Shown: positions 17,177-25,720 of the stretch, piece by piece | How the letters are laid out: each line of letters opens with the position of its first letter | Numbering within the stretch: the stretch's first letter is position 1 | Assembly: GCA_030427505.1 (NCBI GenBank) | Contig: JAUICH010000017.1 | Coordinates: forward strand, 1-64,000 | Reading direction: 5' to 3' | Source of the DNA: Verrucomicrobiia bacterium | GTDB lineage: Bacteria; Verrucomicrobiota; Verrucomicrobiia; Verrucomicrobiales; DEV007 | DNA: 64,000 nucleotides | Notes under the pieces: model-generated | Seen by the model: only the letters and a program-made list of their open reading frames with translations | What the model was told of the DNA's origin: nothing | The model's database searches: none | Made by a program: the position numbers and the translations under genes

Positions 17177-18241
17177 ATGAAAAAAGCTAAGCCACGCTAC
17201 CCAGGCCTTTACCTGAAACACGGGCTTTGGACGTGGCAACCTTCCCAGCGTGGAGGCGTCAAAAGCCGCCGGGTGCATCTCGGCACCACCGATTTCTCCG
17301 AAGCGGTCCAAATGGTGGAGACCCTCAAAGCCTCCGCCCTGGAGGCCAAGGCCGTGTGTCCCCTGGACGCGGAGGTTAACGCCTTCCTCAATGAAAAGCA
17401 GGCCACCGGCGAGCACCACGGCCGCGGCACCAAACGCGCCGCCAGCCCCGCGCTCAATCGCCTGAAAAAACGGTTCCGTTGCACCCCCGACCGCATCACC
17501 ACCGCCGATATTGAAACCTGGAAAACGGAACTCCTCGCCTCCAACCTGAGCCGCGCCAGTGTAAAGAGTTACCTCTCCTACGCTCAGAGCTTTTTTTCCT
17601 GGCTGGAGAAAAAGGGTAAGATCCGCCGCTCCCCCTTTGCCGGAAAAGCCGTCAAGACTTTGAAAAGCATTCCCACCCGCCGGGAGCGCCATTGCTCCCG
17701 GATGCTCCGGGATTTCCTGATCGCCTCTTGCGCCCACCGGGATCTCCAGGCCCTCTTGGCCATCGGTTTCCATACCGGAATGCGCATCAGCGAAATCTTG
17801 AACCTCCGCCCGGAGTGGATCGTCACCAATGAGAGAGGCGCCCCTCAATGGATTCGCGTGCAGAATGAGGAGGGCGGTTTCACCATCAAGGACAAGGATA
17901 CCAAATTCGTTCCGGTGAACGATTGGCTGGCTTGTTTCCTCATCCGCTACGGATGGAACCGCGGCCCCTACGTCGTCCGCCCGGAGAAACTCCCCGGCAA
18001 ACATTTCCTCCGGTGGGAGAGCCGGAGAAATTGGGCCGCCCACATGAACGCCGTGGGTTGCCCGTGGGTCACTCCCCACGTGATGCGCCACACTTACATC
18101 ACCCTCATGTTCTCCGCCCCACCGACGAAGCGGCCCAGCGAGAGCCACTTGGAGCGCTGGACGGGCACTCAGGCCAAGACGTTGAGAAAGCATTACGCGC
18201 ATTTGATTGAGGATCGGAACTTGATCAATGCCGCCATCTAG
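17177..18241 (+). CDS. int: Tyrosine recombinase (phage integrase)
   Basis: From ATG 17177 the product is 354 aa. Residues 1-60 form a possible arm-binding domain, followed by a SAM-like core-binding domain (DIETWKTELLASNLSRASVK). The catalytic domain keeps the expected residues: Arg203 in HTGMRISEIL, His301/Arg304/His305 in HVMRHTY, and nucleophile Tyr340 in RKHYAHL. The usual LGHSS block is changed to LERWTGTQAKTLRKHYAH, which keeps the spacing to the Tyr. It recombines the tRNA-Ala att sites. A TTG 21 bases upstream is in frame but overlaps the candidate arm repeats. The stop overlaps the next, convergent gene by 4 bases. Confidence 0.93.
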   Translation: MKKAKPRYPGLYLKHGLWTWQPSQRGGVKSRRVHLGTTDFSEAVQMVETLKASALEAKAVCPLDAEVNAFLNEKQATGEHHGRGTKRAASPALNRLKKRFRCTPDRITTADIETWKTELLASNLSRASVKSYLSYAQSFFSWLEKKGKIRRSPFAGKAVKTLKSIPTRRERHCSRMLRDFLIASCAHRDLQALLAIGFHTGMRISEILNLRPEWIVTNERGAPQWIRVQNEEGGFTIKDKDTKFVPVNDWLACFLIRYGWNRGPYVVRPEKLPGKHFLRWESRRNWAAHMNAVGCPWVTPHVMRHTYITLMFSAPPTKRPSESHLERWTGTQAKTLRKHYAHLIEDRNLINAAI

Positions 18242-18774
18242 GCCTCAGCCGGTGTCTCCGGATACCGCGGTTGCATCTTGAGGAGTTCATCATCGATATT
18301 CTCCGCGTCCATCGCCACCCACCCACACACTCGCTTTTCGTGCTCGTGCGCCAGCTTCGAGGCCCCCTGGCAAATGCTCAGAATTTCCTCCAGAGGGTTG
18401 ACCCCTAGATTCTTCCCATTGGAAACCACGTATGAGGAGAGGAACCCGGCCACGCCCGCGTTGCACATTTCCAGGCTCATCTCAAACCCCTCTTGGCTCG
18501 CCATCTTTATGTGCCCCAAGAAAGCCGCTAGAAGCTTCCGGTTTAGATCGTTGGCGAAATTGATTTCTTCCGGTTTCATCCTCCGCTCCTCCAGCTTGAT
18601 CTCAACGCCCACGCTCTCATCGGGACTCAGAAAGAGAACATTCCCCCCATCCCGCCGGAACCGGCATCCGTTCTTGAATATCCGCTCCGGCTGGCCGGAC
18701 TCCAGAAAGGAGGGCAACTCCGCCTCGATGAATCGGGCCATTTCCTCCGGTATTTCTTGATCGATTCTGTGCAT
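18238..18774 (-). CDS. Phage protein of unknown function
   Basis: The 178-aa soluble product has an acidic helical N-terminus (IPEEMARFIEAELPSFLESG) and a central helical block (INFANDLNRKLLAAFLGHIK). No family is recognised. It is the last gene of a short minus-strand group (with 18806 and 19042) that reads away from the operator array, and it converges on the integrase with a 4-base overlap. Confidence 0.6.
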   Translation of the reverse strand: MHRIDQEIPEEMARFIEAELPSFLESGQPERIFKNGCRFRRDGGNVLFLSPDESVGVEIKLEERRMKPEEINFANDLNRKLLAAFLGHIKMASQEGFEMSLEMCNAGVAGFLSSYVVSNGKNLGVNPLEEILSICQGASKLAHEHEKRVCGWVAMDAENIDDELLKMQPRYPETPAEA

Positions 18775-18805
18775 GTTAGTTTTGGTTGATTCCCTCTATG
18801 AAAAT

Positions 18806-19045
18806 CTATGCCGCCTTCTGGCTCTCCACCGCCGCCAGCCGTTGCGCCTTGTAGCACCTCACCGCCGTATCGATGTCGGCCCGGCTCCAAAGTTTGGTGT
18901 TGTATTCCTCCACCGTGTAATCGAGGAGCCCGAGATCCAGGAGGGTGCGGAAAAACTTCCGCCGTCCGCACAGGTAGAGCACCGCCACCTTTTCATCCAT
19001 CAGCACCGGCCAGTCCGGGAGGTTGCCGAGTTCCAGCACGTTCAC
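18806..19045 (-). CDS. Putative excisionase-like small DNA-binding protein
   Basis: The 79-aa product has the arrangement of a winged-helix excisionase/AlpA type: VAVLYLCGRRKFFRTLLDLG, then a Y..KLWSRADIDTAVRCY segment, where small regulators usually have LG.S..TL....G and W.R.D.D. It starts with GTG 19045, which overlaps the upstream stop (GTGA). Its position next to the integrase fits a recombination directionality factor. The similarity is weak, so this is a suggestion. Confidence 0.45.
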   Translation of the reverse strand: MNVLELGNLPDWPVLMDEKVAVLYLCGRRKFFRTLLDLGLLDYTVEEYNTKLWSRADIDTAVRCYKAQRLAAVESQKAA

Positions 19046-19296
19046 GCCACCACCTCCTCCGCTTGGGGTTCTCTCAGCATCTCCGCCAGCCGGTTCAATT
19101 CGGACACCAGCATTTCCAGCGCCCGGAGAGATTCACTCCGTGAGATCTCAAACTCAGACACCAACCGGCTAGGACACCGCGGCGCCATCAGGTTCCCAAT
19201 GTCCACCCGCACCACCGCGATCAATTGGAGGAGATCCCCCGTCTCTTTTTGGCTCAGCGGATTCCGCTTTGTGACAATTTCGTTGCCGGTTTGCAT
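19042..19296 (-). CDS. Small helical phage protein, first gene of left minus operon
   Basis: The 84-aa product is largely helical (ETGDLLQLIAVVRVDIGNLM, SLRALEMLVSELNRLAEML). No family is recognised. It is read from the operator array at 19345-19429 and coupled to the next gene by a GTGA overlap, so it probably belongs to the regulated left operon. Confidence 0.55.
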   Translation of the reverse strand: MQTGNEIVTKRNPLSQKETGDLLQLIAVVRVDIGNLMAPRCPSRLVSEFEISRSESLRALEMLVSELNRLAEMLREPQAEEVVA

Positions 19297-19344
19297 TTCC
19301 TGAATATTCGGAACGGTTCGGTAAAAAATCAGGAAACTTAAAGA

Positions 19345-19429
19345 AACCGTTTAAAGGTTCTTAAAAGCTTCCTTTAAGGAATCGCTTATAGATCCTTACA
19401 AGGAATCTGGCAAGAATCTTTTAAAGATT
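19345..19429. promoter_or_regulatory. Array of four palindromic operator-like sites
   Basis: Four imperfect palindromes occur in the AT-rich gap between divergent genes: AACCGTTTAAAGGTT (19345-19359), TTCCTTTAAGGAA (19369-19381), ATCCTTACAAGGAAT (19392-19406) and AATCTTTTAAAGATT (19415-19429). Their centres are 23-24 bp apart. A shared half site of the type (A/T)(A/T)CC-TTT with AAGG is visible. They lie upstream of a ribbon-helix-helix-like gene and in front of the left minus operon, as expected for a lysogeny switch operator. Confidence 0.65.
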
Positions 19430-19459
19430 TTTCGCGGAGTCGGTTTTTACTCCCTGCGT

Positions 19460-19756
19460 ATGGCAAAACCAAAACCGGCAGAGGAGCGAGATTCGATGAC
19501 CATCAAACCGTTCGTCTCGGATGCCGAAACGTTTCGGAATCAGGCAAATCTCAGTGAACGCTCCTTCAACGAATGGGCCATCGAAGCGCTCCGCTATTGC
19601 GTCTCGATCGATTTCCGGGCCAAGAAGCGGGAAGTTTCGGAATGGAGCTATATCGATCCGCAAGAAATCGAACGTCGAACTCTCCGCGTGGCCGATGAAC
19701 CCGTGGTGCCGGGAAAACCGGAGGGCACCCAACGAAAAAAGACGGGATCAAGTTAG
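19460..19756 (+). CDS. Ribbon-helix-helix-like regulator (candidate prophage repressor)
   Basis: The 98-aa product has a short strand (SMTIKPFVS), then helix AETFRNQANLSER, turn, then helix SFNEWAIEALRYCV. This is the Arc/CopG layout, with the polar 'S.NEW..EAL' second helix. The C-terminal 40 residues are polar and probably flexible. It is read away from the four-palindrome array 31 bases upstream of its start, so self-regulation is plausible. No CI-like or Xre repressor exists elsewhere in the prophage, which makes this the best repressor candidate. Confidence 0.5.
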   Translation: MAKPKPAEERDSMTIKPFVSDAETFRNQANLSERSFNEWAIEALRYCVSIDFRAKKREVSEWSYIDPQEIERRTLRVADEPVVPGKPEGTQRKKTGSS

Positions 19757-19835
19757 GGTTGCCCTGTAAGATAATTCCATTGCCGTGGGTAGATCCCACC
19801 CATCACAAGCAACCTGAATGACATTCCTGTTCCCT

Positions 19836-20309
19836 ATGAAAAGCGCCCTCACCCTCCTCCTATTGGCCGCGTTTGCCATGCCAGCCCAAGCCAGAATTGG
19901 CGAGACTCTACAAGAGTGCCTGGAACGCTATGGCCCGATACGCAACATCGATGAAAAGGCCGGACTCACCTATTTCCATAAGTCAGGCTTTACCGTCGCC
20001 ATCCACTTCCATGAAGATCACGCCGATAGCGTGGACTACATCCGGACCGGTGAAGATCAGAAAGGCACCCCTTACCCACTCACCCCCGCTGAAATCCAAG
20101 TCTTCCTTTCAGTCAACGGAAAAGAACTCGAATGGCTGGAAGCCCCCCGCTCAACTAGGCTGGTTCAAATCTGGGAAACCAATGACGGAAAGATTCTCGC
20201 CCAATACGATTCGCGCCAGCATATCCTCACAGTGATCACCAAAGCCGCCACCGAGCACACGGACGCCGCCGCGGAGGCTGAAGCTAAGCAATCCCTCCAA
20301 GGCTTCTAA
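19836..20309 (+). CDS. Secreted protein, probable lysogenic-conversion cargo
   Basis: ATG 19836 gives a 157-aa product with a signal peptide (MKSALTLLLLAAFAMPAQA). The mature start RIGETLQECLERYGP resembles a common small secreted protein type of Verrucomicrobiota. It is on the plus strand, against the lytic operon, and its stop overlaps the convergent holin-like gene by 4 bases. A signal-bearing gene next to the regulatory region fits a moron expressed in the lysogen. Function unknown. Confidence 0.55.
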   Translation: MKSALTLLLLAAFAMPAQARIGETLQECLERYGPIRNIDEKAGLTYFHKSGFTVAIHFHEDHADSVDYIRTGEDQKGTPYPLTPAEIQVFLSVNGKELEWLEAPRSTRLVQIWETNDGKILAQYDSRQHILTVITKAATEHTDAAAEAEAKQSLQGF

Positions 20310-20512
20310 GGCCCCTCCACTTCACCCTCATCCAGCCGGCGGCGCCAGAACCGCCACACCCACACCCCGATCCGGATGCAAATGAGGATCAGGGTGCCCC
20401 CGGCCACCCCCGCGTTGAGCCACGTGGTGACGGTCTCAATGTTGGCCAACACCGTGGACCCGATCCCGCCAATCACGGCGAGGAGATCTTGCGCTTTGTG
20501 GGAGTGCAGCAT
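20306..20512 (-). CDS. Small membrane protein, putative holin
   Basis: The 68-aa product has one or two hydrophobic segments (LLAVIGGIGSTVLA, then AGVAGGTLILICIRIGVWVW) and a charged tail (RFWRRRLDEGEVEG). This is the size and layout of small holins. It is the last gene of the late operon, directly after the putative endolysin. Assignment rests on topology and position only. Confidence 0.5.
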   Translation of the reverse strand: MLHSHKAQDLLAVIGGIGSTVLANIETVTTWLNAGVAGGTLILICIRIGVWVWRFWRRRLDEGEVEGP

Positions 20513-20577
20513 TTTAGAAATTATAGAAGTGTCCCGAATGGGGCAGCTTTAGAATTACCAGAAAACCCGGCCCGGGC

Positions 20578-21189
20578 TCAGTCGCCCTCCACCAGTGTGT
20601 AAGTAAATGAGTTGCCCCACCGGCTCATCGCCTCCCGGCAGAGCTGGCGGAACTCCAGGAAATCGGCCACGCGCTGGAACACCTGGCACCCGGCGGAGCT
20701 CGCCCTCACCAGATCTTTCACATAGTTCCGGCCCGCCGCCGGGTCCACGGGCGCGTGTATGTTGATCCCGAACCAGCCGCCCTCCACGCTCTCAGGGTCC
20801 AGATCAAACACCCGGTCCCGGTTGCCGTCACGGAACACCCGCACCGGCCCGCCGCGTTGGCAGAGCGCTTGATAGCGCCCGTTGTGGAGATCCAGGCGAT
20901 ACACGCCGCGGTATTGTCCGGGCGCGAGAATGGCCGCGCCCCGCGGATTGAGAAGCTTGTCGATCAGGTAGTGAGAGCCCGGATAGGTGGTGATGGGCCA
21001 TTCCCGGAAATGAAATTCGCCCGCGTATTTCCAGAAAACCGCCAACTGGCACCCGAACCGGTCCAGTTCCGGGAATGGGTTGCGGATGCCCACAATGTTG
21101 AGATTGAAGTTCCGGCGATCGTCCAGAAAGATCTCATGGCCCCCTTGATTCAGGAGCCGCACCACCCGTTCTCGTGTCGCCAGTTGCAT
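20578..21189 (-). CDS. Putative endolysin-type protein with YkuD-like catalytic motif
   Basis: The 203-aa product ends with a pattern GINIH....(about 20 residues)...SSAGCQVF, resembling the His plus S-x-GC nucleophile of YkuD/L,D-transpeptidase-fold proteins. The region ILAPGQYRGVYRLDLHNGRY and the terminal GNSFTYTLVE match a phage protein type often found in lysis cassettes. It may cut or remodel peptidoglycan. It lies beside a holin-like gene and a lipoprotein, supporting a lysis role. Confidence 0.5.
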   Translation of the reverse strand: MQLATRERVVRLLNQGGHEIFLDDRRNFNLNIVGIRNPFPELDRFGCQLAVFWKYAGEFHFREWPITTYPGSHYLIDKLLNPRGAAILAPGQYRGVYRLDLHNGRYQALCQRGGPVRVFRDGNRDRVFDLDPESVEGGWFGINIHAPVDPAAGRNYVKDLVRASSAGCQVFQRVADFLEFRQLCREAMSRWGNSFTYTLVEGD

Positions 21190-21194
21190 GATAC

Positions 21195-21230
21195 GAAAAG
21201 GGGGCAGTCAAAACAGACCGCCCCCTTTTC
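21195..21230. terminator. GC-rich hairpin in the lysis region
   Basis: gaaaagggggc pairs perfectly with gcccccttttc across a 14-base loop, between the genes ending at 21262 and starting at 21189. It could terminate or attenuate late transcription on the minus strand and looks like a terminator on either strand. Confidence 0.6.
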
Positions 21231-21261
21231 TAACTCAACCAACTAAGGGAAAGTCTCCGCT

Positions 21262-21810
21262 TCAGTAGCTGCGGAGATACGTGGCGCCACTCCCGTTCAC
21301 CGGGTTCCGCTCCGCGTCCTCCGTGGCGCTCATCCATCGCGCCATCCCAAAGGAGATCATCGCCGCGAACACCGAGGCCACCGGATGCTCCGCCACCACC
21401 TCCGGCGCCTCCGCCGGGTTCCCGGTCAGGTAGGCGAGCCCGCCGGCGAACGCCGTGAGCATGGCCCGGATCAGAGAGGGCACGCTCCGCCCGATCAGAA
21501 AGCCCACGCCTCGCGCCGCCCATCCCAGGTTCCTCGCCCGGAGCCACGAGACAAAGCGGGAGCCCCAAATCAGGATCAAGCCCGCGGTGCCGGAGGCCAG
21601 CTCGCCCAGGGTAAGCCCGTCTTTTACCGCCGCCGCGTCCGGAGCGTTCGCTTGCACCGCGGCGTCTCCGCCAATGCTCGGATCGAGGGCCACGCCCTCG
21701 CCGTTGAAAAGAGCGCTCGCCAAGAGCAGCGAGCCCACAAAGGTGGCCGCGGCCCGCGCCAAGCTGGCCGTATTTTTGCCAATGATGAATTTGATCAATT
21801 GGGTTTTCAT
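21262..21810 (-). CDS. Phage membrane protein, unknown
   Basis: The 182-aa product has several hydrophobic stretches: about residues 17-36, 67-88, 98-125 and 143-158. It is in the lysis region. It may be a second holin or a membrane partner in lysis; no family is recognised. Confidence 0.5.
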   Translation of the reverse strand: MKTQLIKFIIGKNTASLARAAATFVGSLLLASALFNGEGVALDPSIGGDAAVQANAPDAAAVKDGLTLGELASGTAGLILIWGSRFVSWLRARNLGWAARGVGFLIGRSVPSLIRAMLTAFAGGLAYLTGNPAEAPEVVAEHPVASVFAAMISFGMARWMSATEDAERNPVNGSGATYLRSY

Positions 21811-21819
21811 TCGGTTTTA

Positions 21820-22365
21820 TCAGGGTTGCACCGCTTCCGCCGCCTCCGCGGCGATTTCGGCTTGTGAGATTTCGGAGGCGATCTCCGCCTTTTGCACATC
21901 CGCCGCGATCTCAGCTTGGGAGACTCCCGCGGAGATCTCGGATTGCTTCACGGAGGCATCCGCCGCCGCCTTGGCCTTCTCCGTGCTGAAATAGCCACCC
22001 AAGGCCTCCTTGAAAACTTGGCCGGTCACCACCGTGCGCACCGTTCGCCAGATCCATTGGCCCGTGTTATCGAGCGGCGTTCCGTTATCGATCGGACCGG
22101 AGATCGCCAGCGAGCCCACCACCAGCCCGGCATCCGGCGCCACGGTGGTTTCGGTGAGGGTGTCGTTCTGATAGCCACCCGTGAGGAGTGGTATTCCGCC
22201 AGACCGGCTATTGCTTTCCGCGATTTGATCCGTTACGAAACCAATATTCGCCGCCGTGAACAGGGTCATGGAGCCCGCCACGCTCGTTTCTTTGTAGTAA
22301 AAGAAACACCCTTGGGAACAAAGGCTCAGCCCCAGGAGGGTGAGCACCGAGAGAATGGTTTTCAT
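21820..22365 (-). CDS. Phage lipoprotein-like protein with helical repeats
   Basis: The 181-aa product starts with a hydrophobic export signal (MKTILSVLTLLGLSL) followed by Cys in LSLCSQGC. The mature C-terminus (about 130-175) repeats a short helical unit: QSEISAGVSQAEIAADVQKA and EIASEISQAEIAAEA, about five heptad-like turns. An outer-membrane lipoprotein near a holin and endolysin would fit a spanin-type role, but this is only positional. The lipobox is weak. Confidence 0.45.
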   Translation of the reverse strand: MKTILSVLTLLGLSLCSQGCFFYYKETSVAGSMTLFTAANIGFVTDQIAESNSRSGGIPLLTGGYQNDTLTETTVAPDAGLVVGSLAISGPIDNGTPLDNTGQWIWRTVRTVVTGQVFKEALGGYFSTEKAKAAADASVKQSEISAGVSQAEIAADVQKAEIASEISQAEIAAEAAEAVQP

Positions 22366-22381
22366 CTCCCTCCCGGAAGTG

Positions 22382-23047
22382 TCAACCCTGGCCGCTTATC
22401 TCAGCCAGCCCAGCCCGGACCCAAAACCGCTTCGTCTCCGGGCTCTGCCGCCACACGATCCGCCACAGGAGCGCCTCCGCCGCCTCATCCCATTCCCAGG
22501 GTGGCAAGCCATCCCGCCGCGCCGCCGGGTTCGCATTGGTCACCCGCTCCTGATCCGCCCGCGTGGGTGTGAAATCAATGCCCAGCCAATCGGAGAACTC
22601 CCGGAACGCCCGGAGATCGGTGGTGAGCGTTTCCAGCTTCACCACCCGCGCCCGCTTGTCGCTCGCCGCCCACTCTCGGAGGAGCCGTTGCCGGGTGGTC
22701 ACCTCAAAGATCACCGCCGCCAGCTCCTCCGGCTGGCGCCCGTCCCGGTTCATCCAGGACCGCACCACCGCCCGCGTTTCCCGCTCCAGCACAAAGCGCC
22801 GCGGGATCAGCCGCTCCATGCCTTCGTGCCCGGCGGAGAGGTGATAGCCTAGAAACCCATGCACCTCGCCATAGTTCGGCCCATGGTCCGCGAATCGCTC
22901 ATAAGGGAAACGGCTCCACCCGTGGATCATCGCCGGATCGCGGAGATCCGCCTCCTCATGCCTCACCTGGTGAGTGGCCGATTGGTTCAGCGTTTCCGCC
23001 AACCACGTGGACCCACTCCGCCCCACCGTTGCACCAAAAAAAAGCAT
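22382..23047 (-). CDS. Sulfotransferase family protein
   Basis: The 221-aa product has the 5'-phosphosulfate-binding loop near the N-terminus (FGATVGRSGSTWLAETL) and a later 3'-phosphate-binding region (RFVLERETRAVVRSW). The C-terminal WDEAAEALLWRIV helix fits the fold. It would move sulfate from PAPS to a carbohydrate or other acceptor. It lies right after a glycosyltransferase gene, so the two may modify the virion or the host surface glycan. Confidence 0.75.
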   Translation of the reverse strand: MLFFGATVGRSGSTWLAETLNQSATHQVRHEEADLRDPAMIHGWSRFPYERFADHGPNYGEVHGFLGYHLSAGHEGMERLIPRRFVLERETRAVVRSWMNRDGRQPEELAAVIFEVTTRQRLLREWAASDKRARVVKLETLTTDLRAFREFSDWLGIDFTPTRADQERVTNANPAARRDGLPPWEWDEAAEALLWRIVWRQSPETKRFWVRAGLAEISGQG

Positions 23048-23054
23048 ACCCTCC

Positions 23055-24365
23055 TCAGTTAAGAAGCCCCTCGATCCCCGCCAGAAATGCCGCCGCGTTG
23101 TTCCGGCTCAACCGCCGCGCAATCTCGCCCGCCGTCTTGGCCCGCGTTTCGTAGAGATCGAGATGATCCAGCGCCACCCGGCAGAGATCCACCGGATCTT
23201 GGGGATTGGCTTGCCACCCTCGCGGGAGATACTCGATCGCCTGGCTCCCCACCACCGGAATCCCGAGCAGCATGTGTTCCGCCGCCACGGAGTTGAAACT
23301 TTCCATCAAGCTCGCCTGGAAACAGAGATGCGCCGCGTTGGAAATCTGTGTGAGGTAGCCCTCCCAATCTCCCCAGGGAATATGGAACCAATCCGCTCCC
23401 GCCATCTCGATCAGGCGGAGATAGCCCCGCATCTCATCCGGGCTCTCCCGGGTGCACACCGCCACCGTGAGCGGCACCTCCCGCGCCAGCACGCACGCCG
23501 CCGCCATGTGGCCGGGCCAGTTTTTCTCCAGGGTCATCCGCCCCACCATGGAGACACAAACCCGCTCCCCGATCTCCCGCCTCCGGCTCTTGAGCCCCTC
23601 CGGCAGCATCACCAGATTGGGCAGGCTCACCAGCCGCTCGATCCCCGGCCACCGTTCCGCCGCCATCACCGTTCCATAAAACACGTTGGGCCGCTCCAGG
23701 CTCAGTTGCACAAACTCCGCGTGAAGGTGCCGCCGGTGATCTTTCATGGGCAGATTGCACGGGCTCCCGTGGTTCAGGTTCACCCATCGCACGCCCGGGA
23801 ATCTCGCCGCCAGATCCGCCACCGCTTGCGGTGTCATCTGCCACACTTCATTCAGCACCACCCGGGCTCCGGTTTCCTCCACCATCGCTCCCATCTCCCG
23901 CGGCCCTTCCCAGGCCGCGTAGTCGTGGCGGATGCCGTGTTCCCCCAGGAACCGCCCCACCCGCGCGCCACGGTATTCGATCCAGCTTGAGAGAAACCGC
24001 CCCAGCAGGCTCAACACCTCACACCGCCCCGGCGTTCGCCACCGCTCCACCCTGGCGCCCCGGCCTCCCGAGGGCTGGCGTTTCTTCTCCTCCTCACTCG
24101 CTCTCAGCATCGCCCGGGTGATCCGCCGGCCCGTGCCCAACTCCGTTACCACCACCACGGAGGGAAACGCCGCCAGCACCGCCGCCGCGTCCGCCCTCGC
24201 CTGGAATGGCTTGGGCCGCGTCCGGAGAAAATCGCACCCCGGCAGCTTGGGGAAATCCTCCTGGCTCACGATCGCCGCCACCCGGACCCCAGGCGCCCGG
24301 TGAGCCGCGATCAGTTGCTCCGCCTCCTCCACGGAGCCGGGATAGATCAGCACCGCCCGTTTCAT
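23055..24365 (-). CDS. Glycosyltransferase, GT-B/GT4-like
   Basis: From ATG 24365 (4 bases after the previous stop) the product is 436 aa. The C-terminal half carries the GT4 pattern: SMVGRMTLEKNW, a CTRESPDEM segment, and QASLMESFNSVAAEHMLLG followed by IPVVGS, which is the E-x7-E sugar-nucleotide site. The N-terminal half has VWQMTPQAVADLAARFPGVR and NLNHGSPCN. No signal peptide, so it acts in the cytoplasm. With the sulfotransferase it forms a surface-modification pair. Confidence 0.8.
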   Translation of the reverse strand: MKRAVLIYPGSVEEAEQLIAAHRAPGVRVAAIVSQEDFPKLPGCDFLRTRPKPFQARADAAAVLAAFPSVVVVTELGTGRRITRAMLRASEEEKKRQPSGGRGARVERWRTPGRCEVLSLLGRFLSSWIEYRGARVGRFLGEHGIRHDYAAWEGPREMGAMVEETGARVVLNEVWQMTPQAVADLAARFPGVRWVNLNHGSPCNLPMKDHRRHLHAEFVQLSLERPNVFYGTVMAAERWPGIERLVSLPNLVMLPEGLKSRRREIGERVCVSMVGRMTLEKNWPGHMAAACVLAREVPLTVAVCTRESPDEMRGYLRLIEMAGADWFHIPWGDWEGYLTQISNAAHLCFQASLMESFNSVAAEHMLLGIPVVGSQAIEYLPRGWQANPQDPVDLCRVALDHLDLYETRAKTAGEIARRLSRNNAAAFLAGIEGLLN

Positions 24366-24369
24366 CGCG

Positions 24370-25719
24370 CTACTCGTGGAGATCCCGTTCCAGCCGGAGG
24401 ACAAAGGTTTGCGACGTTCTCACGAGATCCTCTGTCTCGATCTCCTCATACTGATCCGCCGTCTTGGAGAGACTGGCCGTAACGGTAACCGTTTCGGTTG
24501 GCCCGTCCTCATTCCTCACCGGAAACTCCGCCGTCCCCTTCGTAAACTTGGCCACCTGCGGATTGGCCTCCCGGAAATAAATGTGCATCCGGGAAGTGCT
24601 GCCCCCCGTGTAGATCAGCGGGGAATTAAAGGTGGTGGTGGGATACCATGCCGGCCGCGCCGCCCGGATCAGATCATGGAGCTTGCTTTGCAGTTGCGAA
24701 TAAAGGTCCCCGTCATCGGATGCCTCCAGAGAGAAATCCACGATGTGCGACCCGCCAGCCTCATAGAGCTTGAACGTCTCTGTCACGGGAGAGCCCGCCA
24801 CGTTGGGTTTGATGTTCTTTCCCTCCCAATGCCAGTTCGCCAGATCCAGCTCAAATTTCCAATACTCCACCGGCTCCTCCGTCACGGAAGCGTGCCAGTA
24901 AGTGAGCGTCGGCGTTTCCACGGTAACCGCCAACGTGATCCCCGTGGCGGAGCCCGTGATGTTCACGGAGAGCCCGGTGTTCCAGATCGGAAGATTGATT
25001 CCCGTGTTCCCACCGGAACCCACTTGGCTATCCGTCAGATCCCCCGCGATACTCGAAACCTCAAACACCCCGCCCACCTTCTCGATCGTCATGGTGGCCA
25101 CCACGGAACAGTTTTGGCGCGTTTGGGCGGGCACGCTCAACACAACGGTTAGCTCATACTCTGTTTCTTCGGGGGTGGTAATCGGGATCTCCAGCGTTTT
25201 CAACACCTCCGCGCCACCCGCGATCAGAAAGCTTTCCACATCGTTCCCCGTGTAGAGATCCGGCGCAAATTCCAGCACAGCTTCGATCTCCGCCAGCATC
25301 GGAACATAGGTTCCCGCAATGTTGGCATAGCTCGCCACCACGTTTTTGAGCTTCGCCCGATCCAGGGAAATGATCGTGCGATACCGCGGCCCGGTGTCCC
25401 CTGACACCTCCACCATATCGGTTCCCGTGTTCAGAGCGAAAGCCTTCTCCGTGTCGTATTCTTTCACCGCCACGTTGAGCTCCTTGAGAACGGCGCCCTG
25501 GCTGGCCAGCTCTTTCATGAATCCCACCGCCATCGGGAACCGGTCGCCCAGCTTCACCGGGAGCACTGCCTTGGATTCCGGCACTCCCGCCGCTTCATCG
25601 CCTTGAGTCGCCAAGTTTTCCTGGAGCACCGCCGGACCCAAAGCCAAGCCCGGAATGCTCACCTTTCCGGTGATCAAATCAAAATCGATCGGAACCTCTA
25701 AAAGTTGCGCCGCGTCCAT
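24370..25719 (-). CDS. Phage virion protein, probable distal tail/receptor-binding component
   Basis: The 449-aa product is beta-rich (GNTGINLPIWNTGLSVNITG, TVTVTASLSKTADQ). It is separated from the 889-aa gene by one base and lies downstream of the tape measure and several tail genes. No family is recognised. Its position at the end of the tail block, before the glycosyltransferase, suggests a tail-tip or fibre protein. Confidence 0.5.
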   Translation of the reverse strand: MDAAQLLEVPIDFDLITGKVSIPGLALGPAVLQENLATQGDEAAGVPESKAVLPVKLGDRFPMAVGFMKELASQGAVLKELNVAVKEYDTEKAFALNTGTDMVEVSGDTGPRYRTIISLDRAKLKNVVASYANIAGTYVPMLAEIEAVLEFAPDLYTGNDVESFLIAGGAEVLKTLEIPITTPEETEYELTVVLSVPAQTRQNCSVVATMTIEKVGGVFEVSSIAGDLTDSQVGSGGNTGINLPIWNTGLSVNITGSATGITLAVTVETPTLTYWHASVTEEPVEYWKFELDLANWHWEGKNIKPNVAGSPVTETFKLYEAGGSHIVDFSLEASDDGDLYSQLQSKLHDLIRAARPAWYPTTTFNSPLIYTGGSTSRMHIYFREANPQVAKFTKGTAEFPVRNEDGPTETVTVTASLSKTADQYEEIETEDLVRTSQTFVLRLERDLHE

Positions 25720-25720
25720 A

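Noticed and set aside
16814-18202. Long minus-strand open frame over the tRNA and integrase
   Set aside because: It is antisense to tRNA-Ala and yields the well-known artefact peptide GGAKRIRTADLLIAN; the integrase on the other strand has all catalytic residues.
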